Origin: Poteriospumella lacustris
Lineage: Eukaryota; Sar; Chrysophyceae; Chromulinales; Dinobryaceae
Direction of reading: 5' to 3'
Assembly (NCBI GenBank): GCA_008000375.1
Contig: SMOI01000038.1
Location: 7,923-71,922 of the forward strand
DNA length: 64,000 nucleotides
In this document: positions 1-9,882 of the stretch, piece by piece
Numbering within the stretch: the first letter of the stretch is position 1
How the letters are laid out: every line of letters starts with the position of its first letter
Notes under the pieces: generated by a model
Told to the model about the DNA's origin: nothing
The model's database searches: none
What the model saw: the letters and a program-made list of their open reading frames with translations, nothing else
Translations under genes and position numbers: made by a program

Positions 1-3000
1 GCTGCTGCCCCTGTTGCTGCCTCCGCTGCAGCGGCTGCCTCACGCTGCTGCTTCTTCCTCTTGAGACGCTCTTGTCGCGCGGCCTCTTTGGCCAGTCGGG
101 CTTTCTCCTTGGCCTTGCGCTCCTTCGTCGCTTCCGAATCGGACGAGGCGCTGCTCGACTCTTGTCCATCGATGCGTTGGGTGACTTGCCGTTGCAGCAG
201 GGGACCGTCTGCGTTGGCGGGCAGGATGGCGGGCAGCTTGGTCGCGCTGCCTTGCCGCCCCAGCTTGCCTCGTCGACCGTTGGGGTCGCCGTTACCGCCA
301 CCGCTGTCGTCGCCACTGTCGCTGTCGCCGCTGTCGCTGTCGTCGTCCTTCCCAAAGAACCCAGACTTCCCAAACATGGACGTCATCATCGACTTGCCCA
401 AGCGACCGATGCTCGGCAGCTTCGACTGCTGCGACGCTGCTGGCTTCTCCAATTCTTCCGCCGCCGCTTTCAACGCCGAACGGGCTTGTTCCAACAACAA
501 TCGTTGCCGCTTGTGCAATTTCTTGCGCCCCTTGCGATGGACGTGGCCGTCACAATCGCCGCAGAAGATACAGCGATGCTTGGGACAGTCGGGACAAAAC
601 ATGGTCGCGATCTGTTGTTTGCAGGCCAAACAATGATGCAACTCCTGCGACAGCCGCTTGCGACGCTTCTGAATATGCGCGCGGCGATTGTCTTCTTCCT
701 CTTCCGCCGCCGACATCTGCAGCGACGGATCGAGCTTCATGATAAACGTGTAGAAGTCTTGCACGGCGATGGGTGTCATGTCCATGTACGAGGCGTCCGT
801 GCGTCCACCGTTGAAGTTTTGAAACAAAATGTCCCGCAACGTCGCCCCGGGGGATTCCCCCGTCGGCTGCGTCCACACCTCGTAGACTTGTTTCTGCATA
901 CACGGCGTGCAATAACATTGGTAGTCCCAGTGGACGTAATGCTGTGCAAATTCGGCTTGGCACAGGGCACAGAGCACGGTGTACTCGGGTTGTACCCAGG
1001 TTTGTTTCCACGTTGACGGTTGGTAGAAATAGAACGTCTCAAAGGTTTTCTCGATGCCCACGGGGTTGTCCGACACCACCGGCGCCGTGGGCATGTTGTT
1101 GTACGTGGTTGCCTCTGCTGCTTCTGGTCGTCGCAGGGGGAGAACCATCCAGTAGTCTTCCATGACAATGTCGTAGGAACCCAGACTCTTCGGCTTCGAC
1201 CAGAAGCATTGCTTCGTGACGTTGTCTTGGTAGTAATACTCGTGAAACGTGCGGTCGAAAAACTTCGCATACCGCTCGTAGGCCTTGTGACGGACCGTCC
1301 GACGCGCCAAATAGACACGGGCGTACGTTTGAATCGTCACGGCGGCCCATTTCGCCTTCCGTTGCTTCTCCGCGATCTCTTCGAGGCGTTGTTGTTCCGC
1401 TTTGCGTCGCTTTTCTTCTTCGATGCGCATTCCGTCGTCTTTCATTTCTTGTCGTGCCTGGGCCATCGCCGATTGGACTTCTTCTTCGATGATTTCGTCC
1501 TGGGCGATGTTGAAGGCCTCGGGGATTTCCATCGGAATCTTCTGCATGTCGGCGCGTCGCAGGACATCTTTGATGTGGGCTTTCGTACGTTTCGCGATGT
1601 CCTTTTTCAATTGGATTTCTTCCGGTGTTTCGGGCAACCGCAATGCGTTGCGGCATTTCTGGCGCCGTTGGTCTCCGCGTTTGATGATCGTTTCTTCCCA
1701 GTTCTTGATCCAAAATTCGATCTGTTCTTCTTCCAACTTGGCCAACCGCGCGTCATGTTCTTGTTTCTTGCGCAATTTGATTTCGTTGGCGAGCTTCGCC
1801 CGTCGTTCAATGAGCAACTTGCGTTGTTCTTTCGTATGCAATTCGGTCAAGACGTCTTCGTCGTATCGTATCTTCCGCTCTTCGTACCATTGACTCAGCG
1901 CGAGTTTGTACAATTCCCAGGCGATGCGGGCTTCCTCTTGGACACGTTGCATTTCTTCGGAGATTTCTTCTTCCAGGTCCCGCAACCGCATCGCTTCCAT
2001 CATTTTCTTGCGTTTGACGTAGCGGTGCCAGTAGCGTTTGATGCACATCATGGCACGTGTCATGCGTCGCATCATCCAGGTGGCTCGGTCTTTGGCCAAT
2101 TGGCGTACGCGTTGGTCGTAGATCGCTTGTACGATCGTACCCACTCGGACACGTGCCACGCGACCACGAAAGACGCGTTGAATGGTCACGGCGGCCCAAT
2201 ACAACCGCATTTTCTGTCGCGAAAAGGACAACCGTTTCAGGTACTGACGTGTGGACGACTGCATTTTCACCACTTTGCGTTGCAAGCGCTTGATGAAATG
2301 ACGACGTTGACGCGAGATGAAACCGCGAATCAATCGTTGGCATTGCACGGCGGCTCGATACTCCATACACACCTTCCGTATGTGGTTGAAGAAGACGTGG
2401 TAATTGGCAATGGTGGCACGGATTTCGGCCGCAATCAACACCACCCGCAGCTTAGTGCGTCGTCGTACGTAGTCGACCCAGGTGGTATACATGAACCGCT
2501 TCTTGCGGTAGTTTTGTTGGGCCAGAAACCACGTGGCAATGTCTTCGTTGCGGTATTCCCGACGTAACGCTTTGATACGCTGCAACAGAATCGGATGATA
2601 AAAGGTTTCTTCGAGATGATAGGACCATGGACGAGGATCTTTGCGTCCAAAGACGGTGGCCACTTCGAAATACCGTTGCATGGACGTCTCCGTTAAAATC
2701 TTGAGAAACATACGAAAGGGGATCTTCAATTCGTTGGGATCGAAGCCTTTGCCAGTCGTGTCTCGCTTTTGATGCCGTTCTGCGGCCTTGGCGGAATACA
2801 AAATGATTTGTTCATCGTTTTGCATGAGTTGTTGCCACGCGAGATCCATATCCGTCGTCAACGTCGGCCGCATGGACAACTGCACCGGTGTAGCCAACAG
2901 ATCCTTTAAGACCCCCAGCACGAGCTTCTCGGTGCCGGCGTTGTCCAAACACCCCACGGAACTGTACAATGAATACCCGATTCTATATTACCATTAACAA

Positions 3001-3702
3001 GCGAACAGATGAGCAATCAAACATGATCCGGGTGGCATGTATAGAACGGGACACAACAGAGAGAACGACTTACTTGATGTGCTCGATGCATGGCAACGTA
3101 GGCTGCATCAGCAGATTGAGCAGGTACAGCATTGAGCGCCAATCCATTTCATTCACACGTCGGAGATCAAAGGACTCATAGAGCTTGTTGATCATGGGTG
3201 CTGATTTGATCATATTTTCGCCGAAAACCATGCGCAACGCCGTCGTAAACTGAGGTTTCGACATAAACCGACTGGGTTCGATGCGAAAGAAGCGTTCGTA
3301 TGTCGCATCTTCATGTCCACCGATTCGATATTTGCGATGATCTTCTCCACGTTCCGTCATTTCCGCTTTTAAAAGCGCCTCTACGTTGGCCAGCATCCGA
3401 CATTGAAAGTCTTGCAACGACCGCTGATTGTTCATCAACGTCAACTGGTAGTTAATCCGTGCATCTTCTTTCAAATCGATAGGAAGCAGAGTTAATTGCC
3501 TCCTCAGGTCATGGATTTCTGCCACTTGCAACGCTTCCGCCTGTTTTGGGCCTTTGACATTGAGTTTACTGCTGGTCAAATCTCGTTGCTGCCGTTTGTA
3601 AACAGAGGAGGAAAGCAACTCTCTGGTCACGGCCCGTGACATTGTTGTCGACGGGGCCTTTTGAGGCTCATTCTTTACGCTGCTTTTTAGCTGAACAAAC
3701 AT
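1..3702 (-). CDS. IQ-motif / coiled-coil protein with Cys-rich zinc-binding-like domains, 3' end outside window
   Basis: Two exons are visible: 3074-3702 and 1-2961, joined across a 112-base intron with a GTAAGT donor and a TACAG acceptor. The reading frame is still open at base 1, so the C-terminus is missing; 1196 codons are seen. The end of exon 1 (about residues 145-205) looks like a degenerate EF-hand pair. IQ-type helices follow at about 410-490 (for example AAVTIQRVFRGRVAR), then long charged coiled coil at about 520-720 and another IQ-like helix near 760. Two Cys clusters lie at about 870-915 (CALC and CTPC pairs) and 985-1020 (CLAC, CPDC, CIFCGDC, then HVH); the second resembles a B-box-like zinc finger. 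After that come a Ser/Asp/Gly-rich stretch and a basic Lys/Arg/Ala coil. The family is not recognised. A calmodulin-binding cytoskeletal or flagellar scaffold is an inference from architecture. The ATG at 3702 is the first in frame. Confidence 0.85.
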
Positions 3703-4223
3703 TCAAGCGGTGGTCTCATCAAATTATAGAGCTTGTCCCATTACGATGCCAGTCTGCACGCGAACGAGAGGAGAACAAGATGCGAACAATCAGGCTCCAA
3801 TACAAAGCAAAATAGTAGTATTGGCTTGCACACCAAGTCTCAAGGAATTTCCAAAATGACCGCTATCAATTAGGACAGAATGGCAGAATACACCATGAAA
3901 TGCGATGACAAACTCCGGAACTGGACAACGACTCGAATCGAATCGAATCGCCAAGTGTCGACTCGATGACAAAATACGAAACGGCACGTGCTTGTCCAGA
4001 AAGTGGGCGATCAGCGGGAATCTGTGTCCACCAGGCTTCGCTCATCGTCACGATTCGATGAAGATGGCAGCATCTCTCATCTCTTCTCATCTTCCACGCA
4101 AACATTCGAAAGACAGGTGGATACACGCCAACTGAGTTCCACAAGACTAACGTTGTGGTGCATCGCTGCAGCAAATTGAACTCCTTTGCCTCATTAACCA
4201 TCGGCAGACCGTAGAAGAAGACG
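3703..4223. promoter_or_regulatory. Divergent intergenic region between the IQ protein and the TPR gene
   Basis: This 521-base gap separates two genes that start on opposite strands, so it should hold both promoters. I see no clear TATA box or other motif. The only structure noticed is a short run of CGAAT repeats around 3933-3949. Confidence 0.4.
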
Positions 4224-5891
4224 ATGCTCTCTCGACGATTTCTGCCATCTGCGATCTCTCGCGCCACCAGAGTAGGACTAATTGCAGTCAGACCCGCAGG
4301 AAGATGTGCATCTACACTGACCATGTTTCCCGAGTATGCCCAGGCAAAGAAGAACTTCGATGAAGGACAATTTCAACGTGCCGTGCCGGATTATCAGCGC
4401 ATTTTTGAGGTGGTTCAGAGTTTAAACACCCCACAATGTAATCCTATGTTGCTCGAAGTTACGAATCAGCTTGTTCATTCGTATCTCTACCAAGGACAGG
4501 CTGCAAAAGCCCTTGGTGTGCTCCAAACAGCTTCTCAACTGGCTTCCGTCACCAGCAAAGAGCATGTTGTCTTGCATTTGCTGAAGTCCAAAACCCATAT
4601 GTGGAGTGGAAACTTTGCCCAAAGCTTGCAAAGTGCCCAGAAAGCAACCAACACACTGGAAGCGTTGGACCAAGAGGGTGACATCAAGCTCTTCGCGGAC
4701 GTGTACGGTCAATTGGGGATCAGCCACTTGCTTTTGGGCGATATTGATGATGCCGAGGGGTATTTGCAAATGGCGGCTCGTTGGGCACAAACACCTATTC
4801 AGCAATTACGATCCGCTACCAACTACGGCAGTGCGCAGCTGTTCCGTGCCGCCTCGGAAACACCGTTCTCCCTCTGGCAACGACACCTGCGTATGATTGA
4901 AGCAACGCCCTCGGCCTTCTTTCAAGAGTTCATTTCAAGCTCCACCACCAAAGTGGATGCGAAGAAAATAGCCGAATTGAATACCAATATTTCCTCCACC
5001 GTCACGGTCGTACAGCAGCAACCAGCCTCGTCCACCTCTTCTACGCCGACGGTGCAGGACGTGGCCCCCGAGGCCAAAAAGTTGATTCAATTTGCCTTGG
5101 ATATTTGGCTAGAAAGTGTTCAAGAATTGATCAATGCTCATTCCGGAGCTGCTGATGGAAATGCTTCCTCTACTGCTGCAGCGGCCGCTGCTGCCATGTG
5201 CGGTCCGATGTCGTCATCGTCGTCGTCAGCAACGATTGGAATGACCGGACTAGTCGGTGACGATGTCCGAACCGTCCCATCCTCCTCGTCTTCCCCGGCA
5301 GGAGAAACGACGTCGACGACGACGACGACGACGACGACTACTACTACACCAAATTTATCCCTCGATGAAGCGCTACGACAAGATGTGGATTTGGCCTTGG
5401 CGTATGGTCATTTGTTGACCAACATCGCCGAAGCACAAGACGCACTGCACCCACAATCGTCGGATGCATCACATACACTGTCCACGGCCTTGACGGTGCT
5501 GACACCCTTGTCGCATTTGCCGGTGACGCAGCCTGTCTTAGCGCGTGTATTGAAATGGATCGCCTTCCATCATTCACGTGCGTCTCAAAATGTGTCGGCG
5601 GAGGGGTTGTATCGTTCGGCGCTGGATAAAATGACTGCGGCCACGGGTTCAACGACGACGACGACGACAGGACACAACAGTATGATGGCGTATGCACAAC
5701 ATGATGCACGTTGTCAATACGAAACGGTAATGGCCCGTGGATTGTATGCCCAAGTGTTACAACATTGGGAGCGACGTGAAGCCCAAGGGGCCAGTTTGCA
5801 ACAGGATGTCGTGACGCAACAGCTACCGCGTGTGGTGGTGTCCGACACTCGAAGACCCTTGATTCCTTCACAGCTGGTCTATCCTTGTTAA
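4224..5891 (+). CDS. TPR-like helical repeat protein, probably mitochondrial
   Basis: Single-exon gene of 555 residues starting at the ATG at 4224. The first ~32 residues are rich in Arg, Ser and Ala and lack acidic residues (starts MLSRRFLPSAISRATR), which fits a mitochondrial targeting peptide. Residues ~35-215 are paired amphipathic helices of TPR type, with patterns such as AKKNFDEGQFQRAVPDYQ and YGQLGISHLLLGDIDDAEGY. A low-complexity middle (Ala, Ser and Thr runs, residues ~255-375) splits the helical core; helices resume at about 385-540. No enzyme motif is seen. TPR proteins usually act as protein-binding scaffolds, so a role in mitochondrial assembly is inference. The last ~55 codons and 330 bases downstream are duplicated at 8130-8629. 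Confidence 0.85.
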   Translation: MLSRRFLPSAISRATRVGLIAVRPAGRCASTLTMFPEYAQAKKNFDEGQFQRAVPDYQRIFEVVQSLNTPQCNPMLLEVTNQLVHSYLYQGQAAKALGVLQTASQLASVTSKEHVVLHLLKSKTHMWSGNFAQSLQSAQKATNTLEALDQEGDIKLFADVYGQLGISHLLLGDIDDAEGYLQMAARWAQTPIQQLRSATNYGSAQLFRAASETPFSLWQRHLRMIEATPSAFFQEFISSSTTKVDAKKIAELNTNISSTVTVVQQQPASSTSSTPTVQDVAPEAKKLIQFALDIWLESVQELINAHSGAADGNASSTAAAAAAAMCGPMSSSSSSATIGMTGLVGDDVRTVPSSSSSPAGETTSTTTTTTTTTTTPNLSLDEALRQDVDLALAYGHLLTNIAEAQDALHPQSSDASHTLSTALTVLTPLSHLPVTQPVLARVLKWIAFHHSRASQNVSAEGLYRSALDKMTAATGSTTTTTTGHNSMMAYAQHDARCQYETVMARGLYAQVLQHWERREAQGASLQQDVVTQQLPRVVVSDTRRPLIPSQLVYPC

Positions 5892-6220
5892 CGCGCTCTC
5901 TGTCCTTCCTTCCTTTCATCCTCTTCTGCTGTAGCCTACTCTCCTCATCGTGTACGATGACTGTCGATAATAGAACCGCGAACAAAGAAAGAACTGGCTG
6001 CTACCATTGGTCCATGCGAGAAAGGTGTTTGTTGATTTTACAGGTGGGAAAAACCACAGAGTATGGGGAGATTGCTGTGTTCTACACTTCCAAGCCCTCG
6101 ATGACATCCTCTTCGTCGCCATGACCACCAGCTCCGATAGTTTCCACCATGTCGCCATTCAAACGCCGTATGGTCTTGCCAACACGATGTTCAAGTCCCA
6201 CGTAGCGATAACCTGGATGG
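5724..6220. repeat. Left copy of a ~500-bp direct repeat (TPR 3' end plus 3' end of the gene at 8482-9024)
   Basis: This segment matches 8130-8629 over its whole length with scattered substitutions and small indels. It spans the last codons and stop of the TPR gene, the intergenic gap, and on the other strand the last codons of a 180-residue gene that is complete only in the right copy. The DUF285 repeat gene lies between the two copies. Confidence 0.85.
6082..6220 (-). pseudogene. 3' fragment of the 180-residue gene at 8482-9024
   Basis: Read on the minus strand, this stretch encodes a close match to the last ~45 residues of the gene at 8482-9024 (shared stretches PGYRYVGLE and GAGGHGDEEDVIEGL) and then ends in LEV and a TAG stop. 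No 5' part of the gene precedes it; similarity ends at an ATGG triplication at 6217-6228. This copy keeps what is probably the original C-terminus, which the right copy has lost to telomere-like repeats. Confidence 0.7.
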
Positions 6221-6692
6221 ATGGATGGTTAAGACTCAGCTCGAATACCGCAGTGATTGGACGGTGAGTAGTACGACCTGTGTCATCGGCTCGTGCTTCA
6301 GGAGTCGTCTTGGTGGACATGGGTTGGTTCTCTGTGAATGGGATGATTTCGGGAAACCGCTACCGCTCACGTGAATATCCAGCCTTTTCTATCATCAGAA
6401 AACAGTTGTTGGTTACCTTCTTGACGATCGATCCTTGGACCAGTGGAGGGCATTTTGTTGCAGTGTCTCAGTCTCCCGCCATCTGTGTACCACGTACAGC
6501 TGGAGACGGTTTATGGCTTCCATATGTTGCCAGTGCAGACTGAAGAATGTGCAATTGCATACGGCAGCAGTTCCCAGCAGCGACCTCATTTTGGTGATCG
6601 AGTGATTGATCGGTTATACCATATGCTTGACGATATCCAATGAAGTGACCTGGACATTCATGTGAGCAGTTTCCCGAGAGCATCCTTTCACA
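6221..6692. other. Non-coding gap before the DUF285 gene
   Basis: No convincing gene is seen here. Short open frames exist on the plus strand but look like chance: no repeats of known type, no domain, no good start context. It presumably holds the promoter of the DUF285 gene. Confidence 0.4.
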
Positions 6693-8073
6693 ATGAACCA
6701 AATGTCCGCCCTGCCGACCCCTGAAGCATTCACTCGCATTGACCGTCCGATCACCACGTTGTTGGAGCTGTGTCTCTATCGTGTGGTGACTGACAGTTGT
6801 GAAGGCCGCATCTTGCCGTTTGGCGTGCGACAACTGATCAAGGACTATGCCTTTGTGAAATTCGACAACGAGACGCTACGAGAGGCGGTGCAGCTGTGGT
6901 GTAGTGAGCGAGCGGTTGCATTGCAACGGTTCGGGGATATCAACGATTGGGACGTGAGCCAGGTCACCGATATGTCTCGGCTCTTTCAAAGTACCACGTT
7001 CAACGATCGTATCGACCGTTGGGACGTACGAAACGTCACATCGATGAGAGGCATGTTCTTCGATGCCACGTGCTTCAACCAACCGCTGGACACGTGGGAC
7101 TACGATGGACAGCATGTTTCGTGGCGCCTCGTCGTTTGATCAGCCTCTATCTACCTGGAATGTTAGTCGCGTCACCAACATGCATGTTATGTTTTCTGAC
7201 GCCACCGCGTTTAACCAACCGTTGGCCAGTTGGAATGTGAGCCAGGTGACGACTACGAAGTTTATGTTCCGTAATGCTTCGTCGTTCAATCAGCCGTTGT
7301 CTACGTGGGACGTCAGTCGAGTAGCGGATATGGCGGGTTTGTTTTATTGGGCCGAGTCGTTCAATCAGCCGCTGGACACGTGGGATGTGCGGCAAGTGAC
7401 TACGATGGAAAGCATGTTTCGTGGCGCCTCGTCGTTTGATCAGCCTCTATCTACCTGGGACGTGAGTCGTGTCACCAACATGCATGTTATGTTTTCTGAC
7501 GCCACCGCGTTTAACCAGCCACTGGCCAGTTGGAATGTAAGCCAGGTGACGACTACGAAGTTTATGTTCTGTAGTGCGTCGTCGTTCAATCAGCCTTTGT
7601 CTACCTGGGACGTGAGTCGTGTCGCGAATATGGAGGGTATGTTTTCAGGTGCTGCCGCGTTTAACCAGCCACTGGCCAGTTGGAATATGAGACAGGCCAA
7701 GACTATGAAGTTTATGTTCTGTAGTGCTTCGTCGTTCAATCAGCCGTTGTTGACGTGGGACGTCAGTCGAGTAGCGGATATGGCGGGTTTGTTTTATTGG
7801 GCCGAGTCGTTCAATCAGCCGCTGGACACGTGGGATGTGAGCCATGTGACCAGAATGAGTTACATGTTCGACGGCGCCACGTCGTTCAACCAGCCGCTAG
7901 CAGCGTGGGATGTGAGCCAGGTCACCGATATGGGCTACATGTTTCACAGAGCCTCATCGTTTAACCAGCCACTGGACATGTGGGATGTACATCGTGTCCA
8001 TTCCAGGGACAAAATGTTTGAGGGAGCGACGTCGTTTCAACAGGCGTTGACAGAGGCGTGGCGAGGGCGGTAG
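6693..8073 (+). pseudogene. DUF285 (BspA-type) leucine-rich-like repeat protein, frameshifted
   Basis: The frame starting at 6693 gives a ~75-residue non-repeat N-terminus and then DUF285 repeats, starting NDWDVSQVTDMSRLF. It ends in a shifted frame at 7139. The repeats continue in the +1 frame to a TAG at 8073. The shift lies near 7101: compared with the paralogous repeat at 7369-7410, 14 bases are missing after GACACGTGGGA. Repeat units are 25 residues (75 bases), with core motifs FNQPL, W(D/N)VS and VT.M..MF; about 15 are present. Units are also arranged in near-identical 300-bp blocks (7111 and 7411). DUF285 repeats are known from bacterial surface proteins and several protists; surface or adhesion function is only inference. 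No signal peptide is evident at this start. It may be a young pseudogene, a sequencing error, or a locus with an active full-length allele elsewhere. Confidence 0.8.
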
Positions 8074-8129
8074 CAGTGCTTGTAAGTCCATAAGTAGGCT
8101 GCCGCTCACGTGAACGTAGATTGTTTAAG

Positions 8130-8297
8130 ACGGTAGCGACACGTGGATTGTATGCTCAAGTATTACAACATTGGGAGCGACGTGAAGCCCAAGGGGCCAG
8201 TTTGCAACAGGATGTCCTGACGCAACAGTTACCTCGTGTGGTGGTATCCGACACTCGAAGACCCTTGATTCCTTCACAGCTGGTCTATCCTTGTTAA
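8130..8297 (+). pseudogene. 3' fragment of the TPR gene
   Basis: This fragment keeps the reading frame of the last ~52 codons of the TPR gene, ending in the same residues and a TAA at 8297. Within the 52 aligned codons I count six changed codons: five silent and one Val to Leu. There is no upstream gene body, so it is a remnant. Confidence 0.75.
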
Positions 8298-8481
8298 CGC
8301 GCTCTCTGTCCTACCTTTCTTTCCTTCCGTTCTTCCATCTTCTTCTGCTGTAGCCTACTTTCCTCATTGTGTACGATGATTGTCGATAATAGAACCAAGT
8401 TGGTGGAGAAATGAATGATTATTAGATTTTACAGGTGGGAGGAACCACAGAATACGGGGAGATTGCTGTGTGCTACACTTC

Positions 8482-8507
8482 TTACCCTGACCCTAACCCT
8501 AACCCCT
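8482..8507. repeat. Short interstitial telomere-like array (CCCTAA units)
   Basis: The plus strand reads TTACCCTGACCCTAACCCTA followed by ACCCC, that is, three to four CCCTAA units with one variant. The matching place in the left repeat copy (around 6088-6095) has only a few unrelated bases. TTAGGG is a widespread eukaryotic telomere repeat, so this resembles a repair scar. Confidence 0.7.
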
Positions 8508-9024
8508 CGATGACATCCTCTTCGTCGCCATGACCACCAGCACCGATAGTTTCCACCTTGTCGCCATACAAGCGACGAATGGCCCTGCCTACACGAGGTT
8601 CAAGTCCCACGTAGCGATAACCTGGATGGTTCAGAAGGTAGAACTCCACTTGCCTGTGCGTCGACGAGATTTTCACCCGTTGGACGTTCGCAGGGTGCAA
8701 GGTGCCAATACTCACCAGGTATATGATCATGTCCTCGGACTCGTTGCCACAGTGACCGGGGTTTCGATGACTTATACGGCAATCGCGAAAGAAACGGCCC
8801 CAGGGATATTCTTCATCCCACCCGACGAGGTAGAACCGTTCCACTTCAGCCGGTGCATCGGGTACACTCGCCAACGAAGCTGACGGAGCGATCTCCACCA
8901 GAACTCTGTTGGCGTTGTCTGCGGTGACGAAGGCCACTTTTCCGTGGAAATCTTCTTGGATCCATGCTATGGTTGTGGACCTTGTGTCCTCGTCGCTGAT
9001 ATCATACTCGTCAAGATGATTCAT
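8482..9024 (-). CDS. Unrecognised 180-residue protein with a telomere-repeat-encoded C-terminus
   Basis: Single exon from the ATG at 9024. The protein is acidic overall with Trp/Tyr-rich stretches (VGWDEEYPWGRFF) and no signal peptide or membrane segment; no known domain is recognised. The last residues, GLGLGSG and the stop, are read from the telomere-like repeats at 8482-8507. The left repeat copy instead ends in LEV and a stop, so this copy's C-terminus has been changed by the insertion. The gene faces the TPR-fragment remnant, mirroring the original convergent pair. Moderately sure it is a real gene because both copies keep a conserved frame over the shared part. Confidence 0.6.
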   Translation of the reverse strand: MNHLDEYDISDEDTRSTTIAWIQEDFHGKVAFVTADNANRVLVEIAPSASLASVPDAPAEVERFYLVGWDEEYPWGRFFRDCRISHRNPGHCGNESEDMIIYLVSIGTLHPANVQRVKISSTHRQVEFYLLNHPGYRYVGLEPRVGRAIRRLYGDKVETIGAGGHGDEEDVIEGLGLGSG

Positions 9025-9882
9025 CTTTGTGTTGTCAATGAATGAAATAGTCTTTTCAATTGTGAAAACAAGACACTTGTTTTTGTTCCTTTGTTTTTGT
9101 CTAACCCTATTCCTTTTGTTCTCATGTGCATTTTTGTGTTCTCCTATTTTTCTTTCTTCTTGCCGTGGCTTCGTTATCCCATATCGTTATCCCATATCGT
9201 TATCCCATATCGTTATCCCATATCGTTATCCCATATCGTTATCCCATATCGTTATCCCATATCGTTGTCCCATATCGTTGTCCCATATCGTTGTCCCATA
9301 TCGTTGTCCCATATCGTTGTCCCATATCGTTGTCCCATATCGTTGTCCCATATCGTTATCCCATACCGTTGTCCCATATCGTTGTCCCATATCGTTGTCC
9401 CATAGTCCCATACAGTACTACTGTATCGTTATCCTCCTTTGCTGATTCTCCGCTCGTCGTCGTCGTCGTCGCGACACCTCCCACCTTCACACACCCGACC
9501 GGAAATCGCTGTGTTTTCCTGGAGAACACGCCAAAACCTCTCGCACAAGAGAATAGACTTAAGAGCGAGGACCCTTATTGACATTCTTTAACGCACGTCA
9601 ACAAAGATCAGTTGTGCCGTTGTGTGAACACCACGCGAATGTATCTGTGGACACGATTGAAACAGAAGCGCTACTGGTCGAGAATGACGACCCGAGCACT
9701 GCTGCGAAACAAACAGTACCGTCCTGCTGCGACTTACCGTGCAAGCACTTCGTATTTGCATGTTACATACAACTAGTGAAAAAAGGGGGGAATACAATAA
9801 AGAAGAAGAAGCCGACGACACGTATGCCGCGTGTGCGCTACGCTCGCAACTGTAGACAACTCAAACCACACGCCCTCTTTGG
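9025..9882. other. Intergenic region with a 13-bp minisatellite
   Basis: There is no supported gene. Its main content is the minisatellite listed separately. The rest is T-rich (9025-9170) or mixed sequence, probably the promoter of the gene at 8482-9024 and the 3' flank of the large gene ending at 9883. Confidence 0.5.
9172..9404. repeat. 13-bp minisatellite, about 18 copies
   Basis: The unit is CGTTATCCCATAT, repeated head to tail. The first ~7 units have A at position 5 (GTTATCC); most later ones have G (GTTGTCC), with one return to A and one T to C change near 9366. Because 13 is not a multiple of 3 and the unit has no stop, all forward frames stay open, giving spurious repeat proteins. 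Confidence 0.95.

Larger units (their letters stand above)
8130..8629. repeat. Right copy of the ~500-bp direct repeat
   Basis: This is the partner of 5724-6220. It begins with a fragment of the TPR gene's 3' end, continues through the intergenic gap, and runs into the 3' part of the complete minus-strand gene at 8482-9024. The main difference is a telomere-like insertion at 8482-8507. Confidence 0.85.

Noticed and set aside
1020-2567. Plus-strand frame of 515 codons, rich in Phe and Val
   Set aside because: It is the antisense of a Lys/Glu-rich coiled coil in the minus-strand IQ protein; Glu and Lys codons read backwards give Phe and Leu. The minus-strand frame is continuous, has IQ motifs and proper splice sites.
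6007-6543. Plus-strand frames between TPR gene and DUF285 gene
   Set aside because: Part overlaps the antisense of the 180-residue gene's fragment; the rest has no recognisable protein features.
9029-9581. Overlapping plus-strand frames encoding PYRYPISLSHIVI-type repeats
   Set aside because: All forward frames are open because the 13-bp minisatellite unit has no stop; there is no independent evidence of coding.
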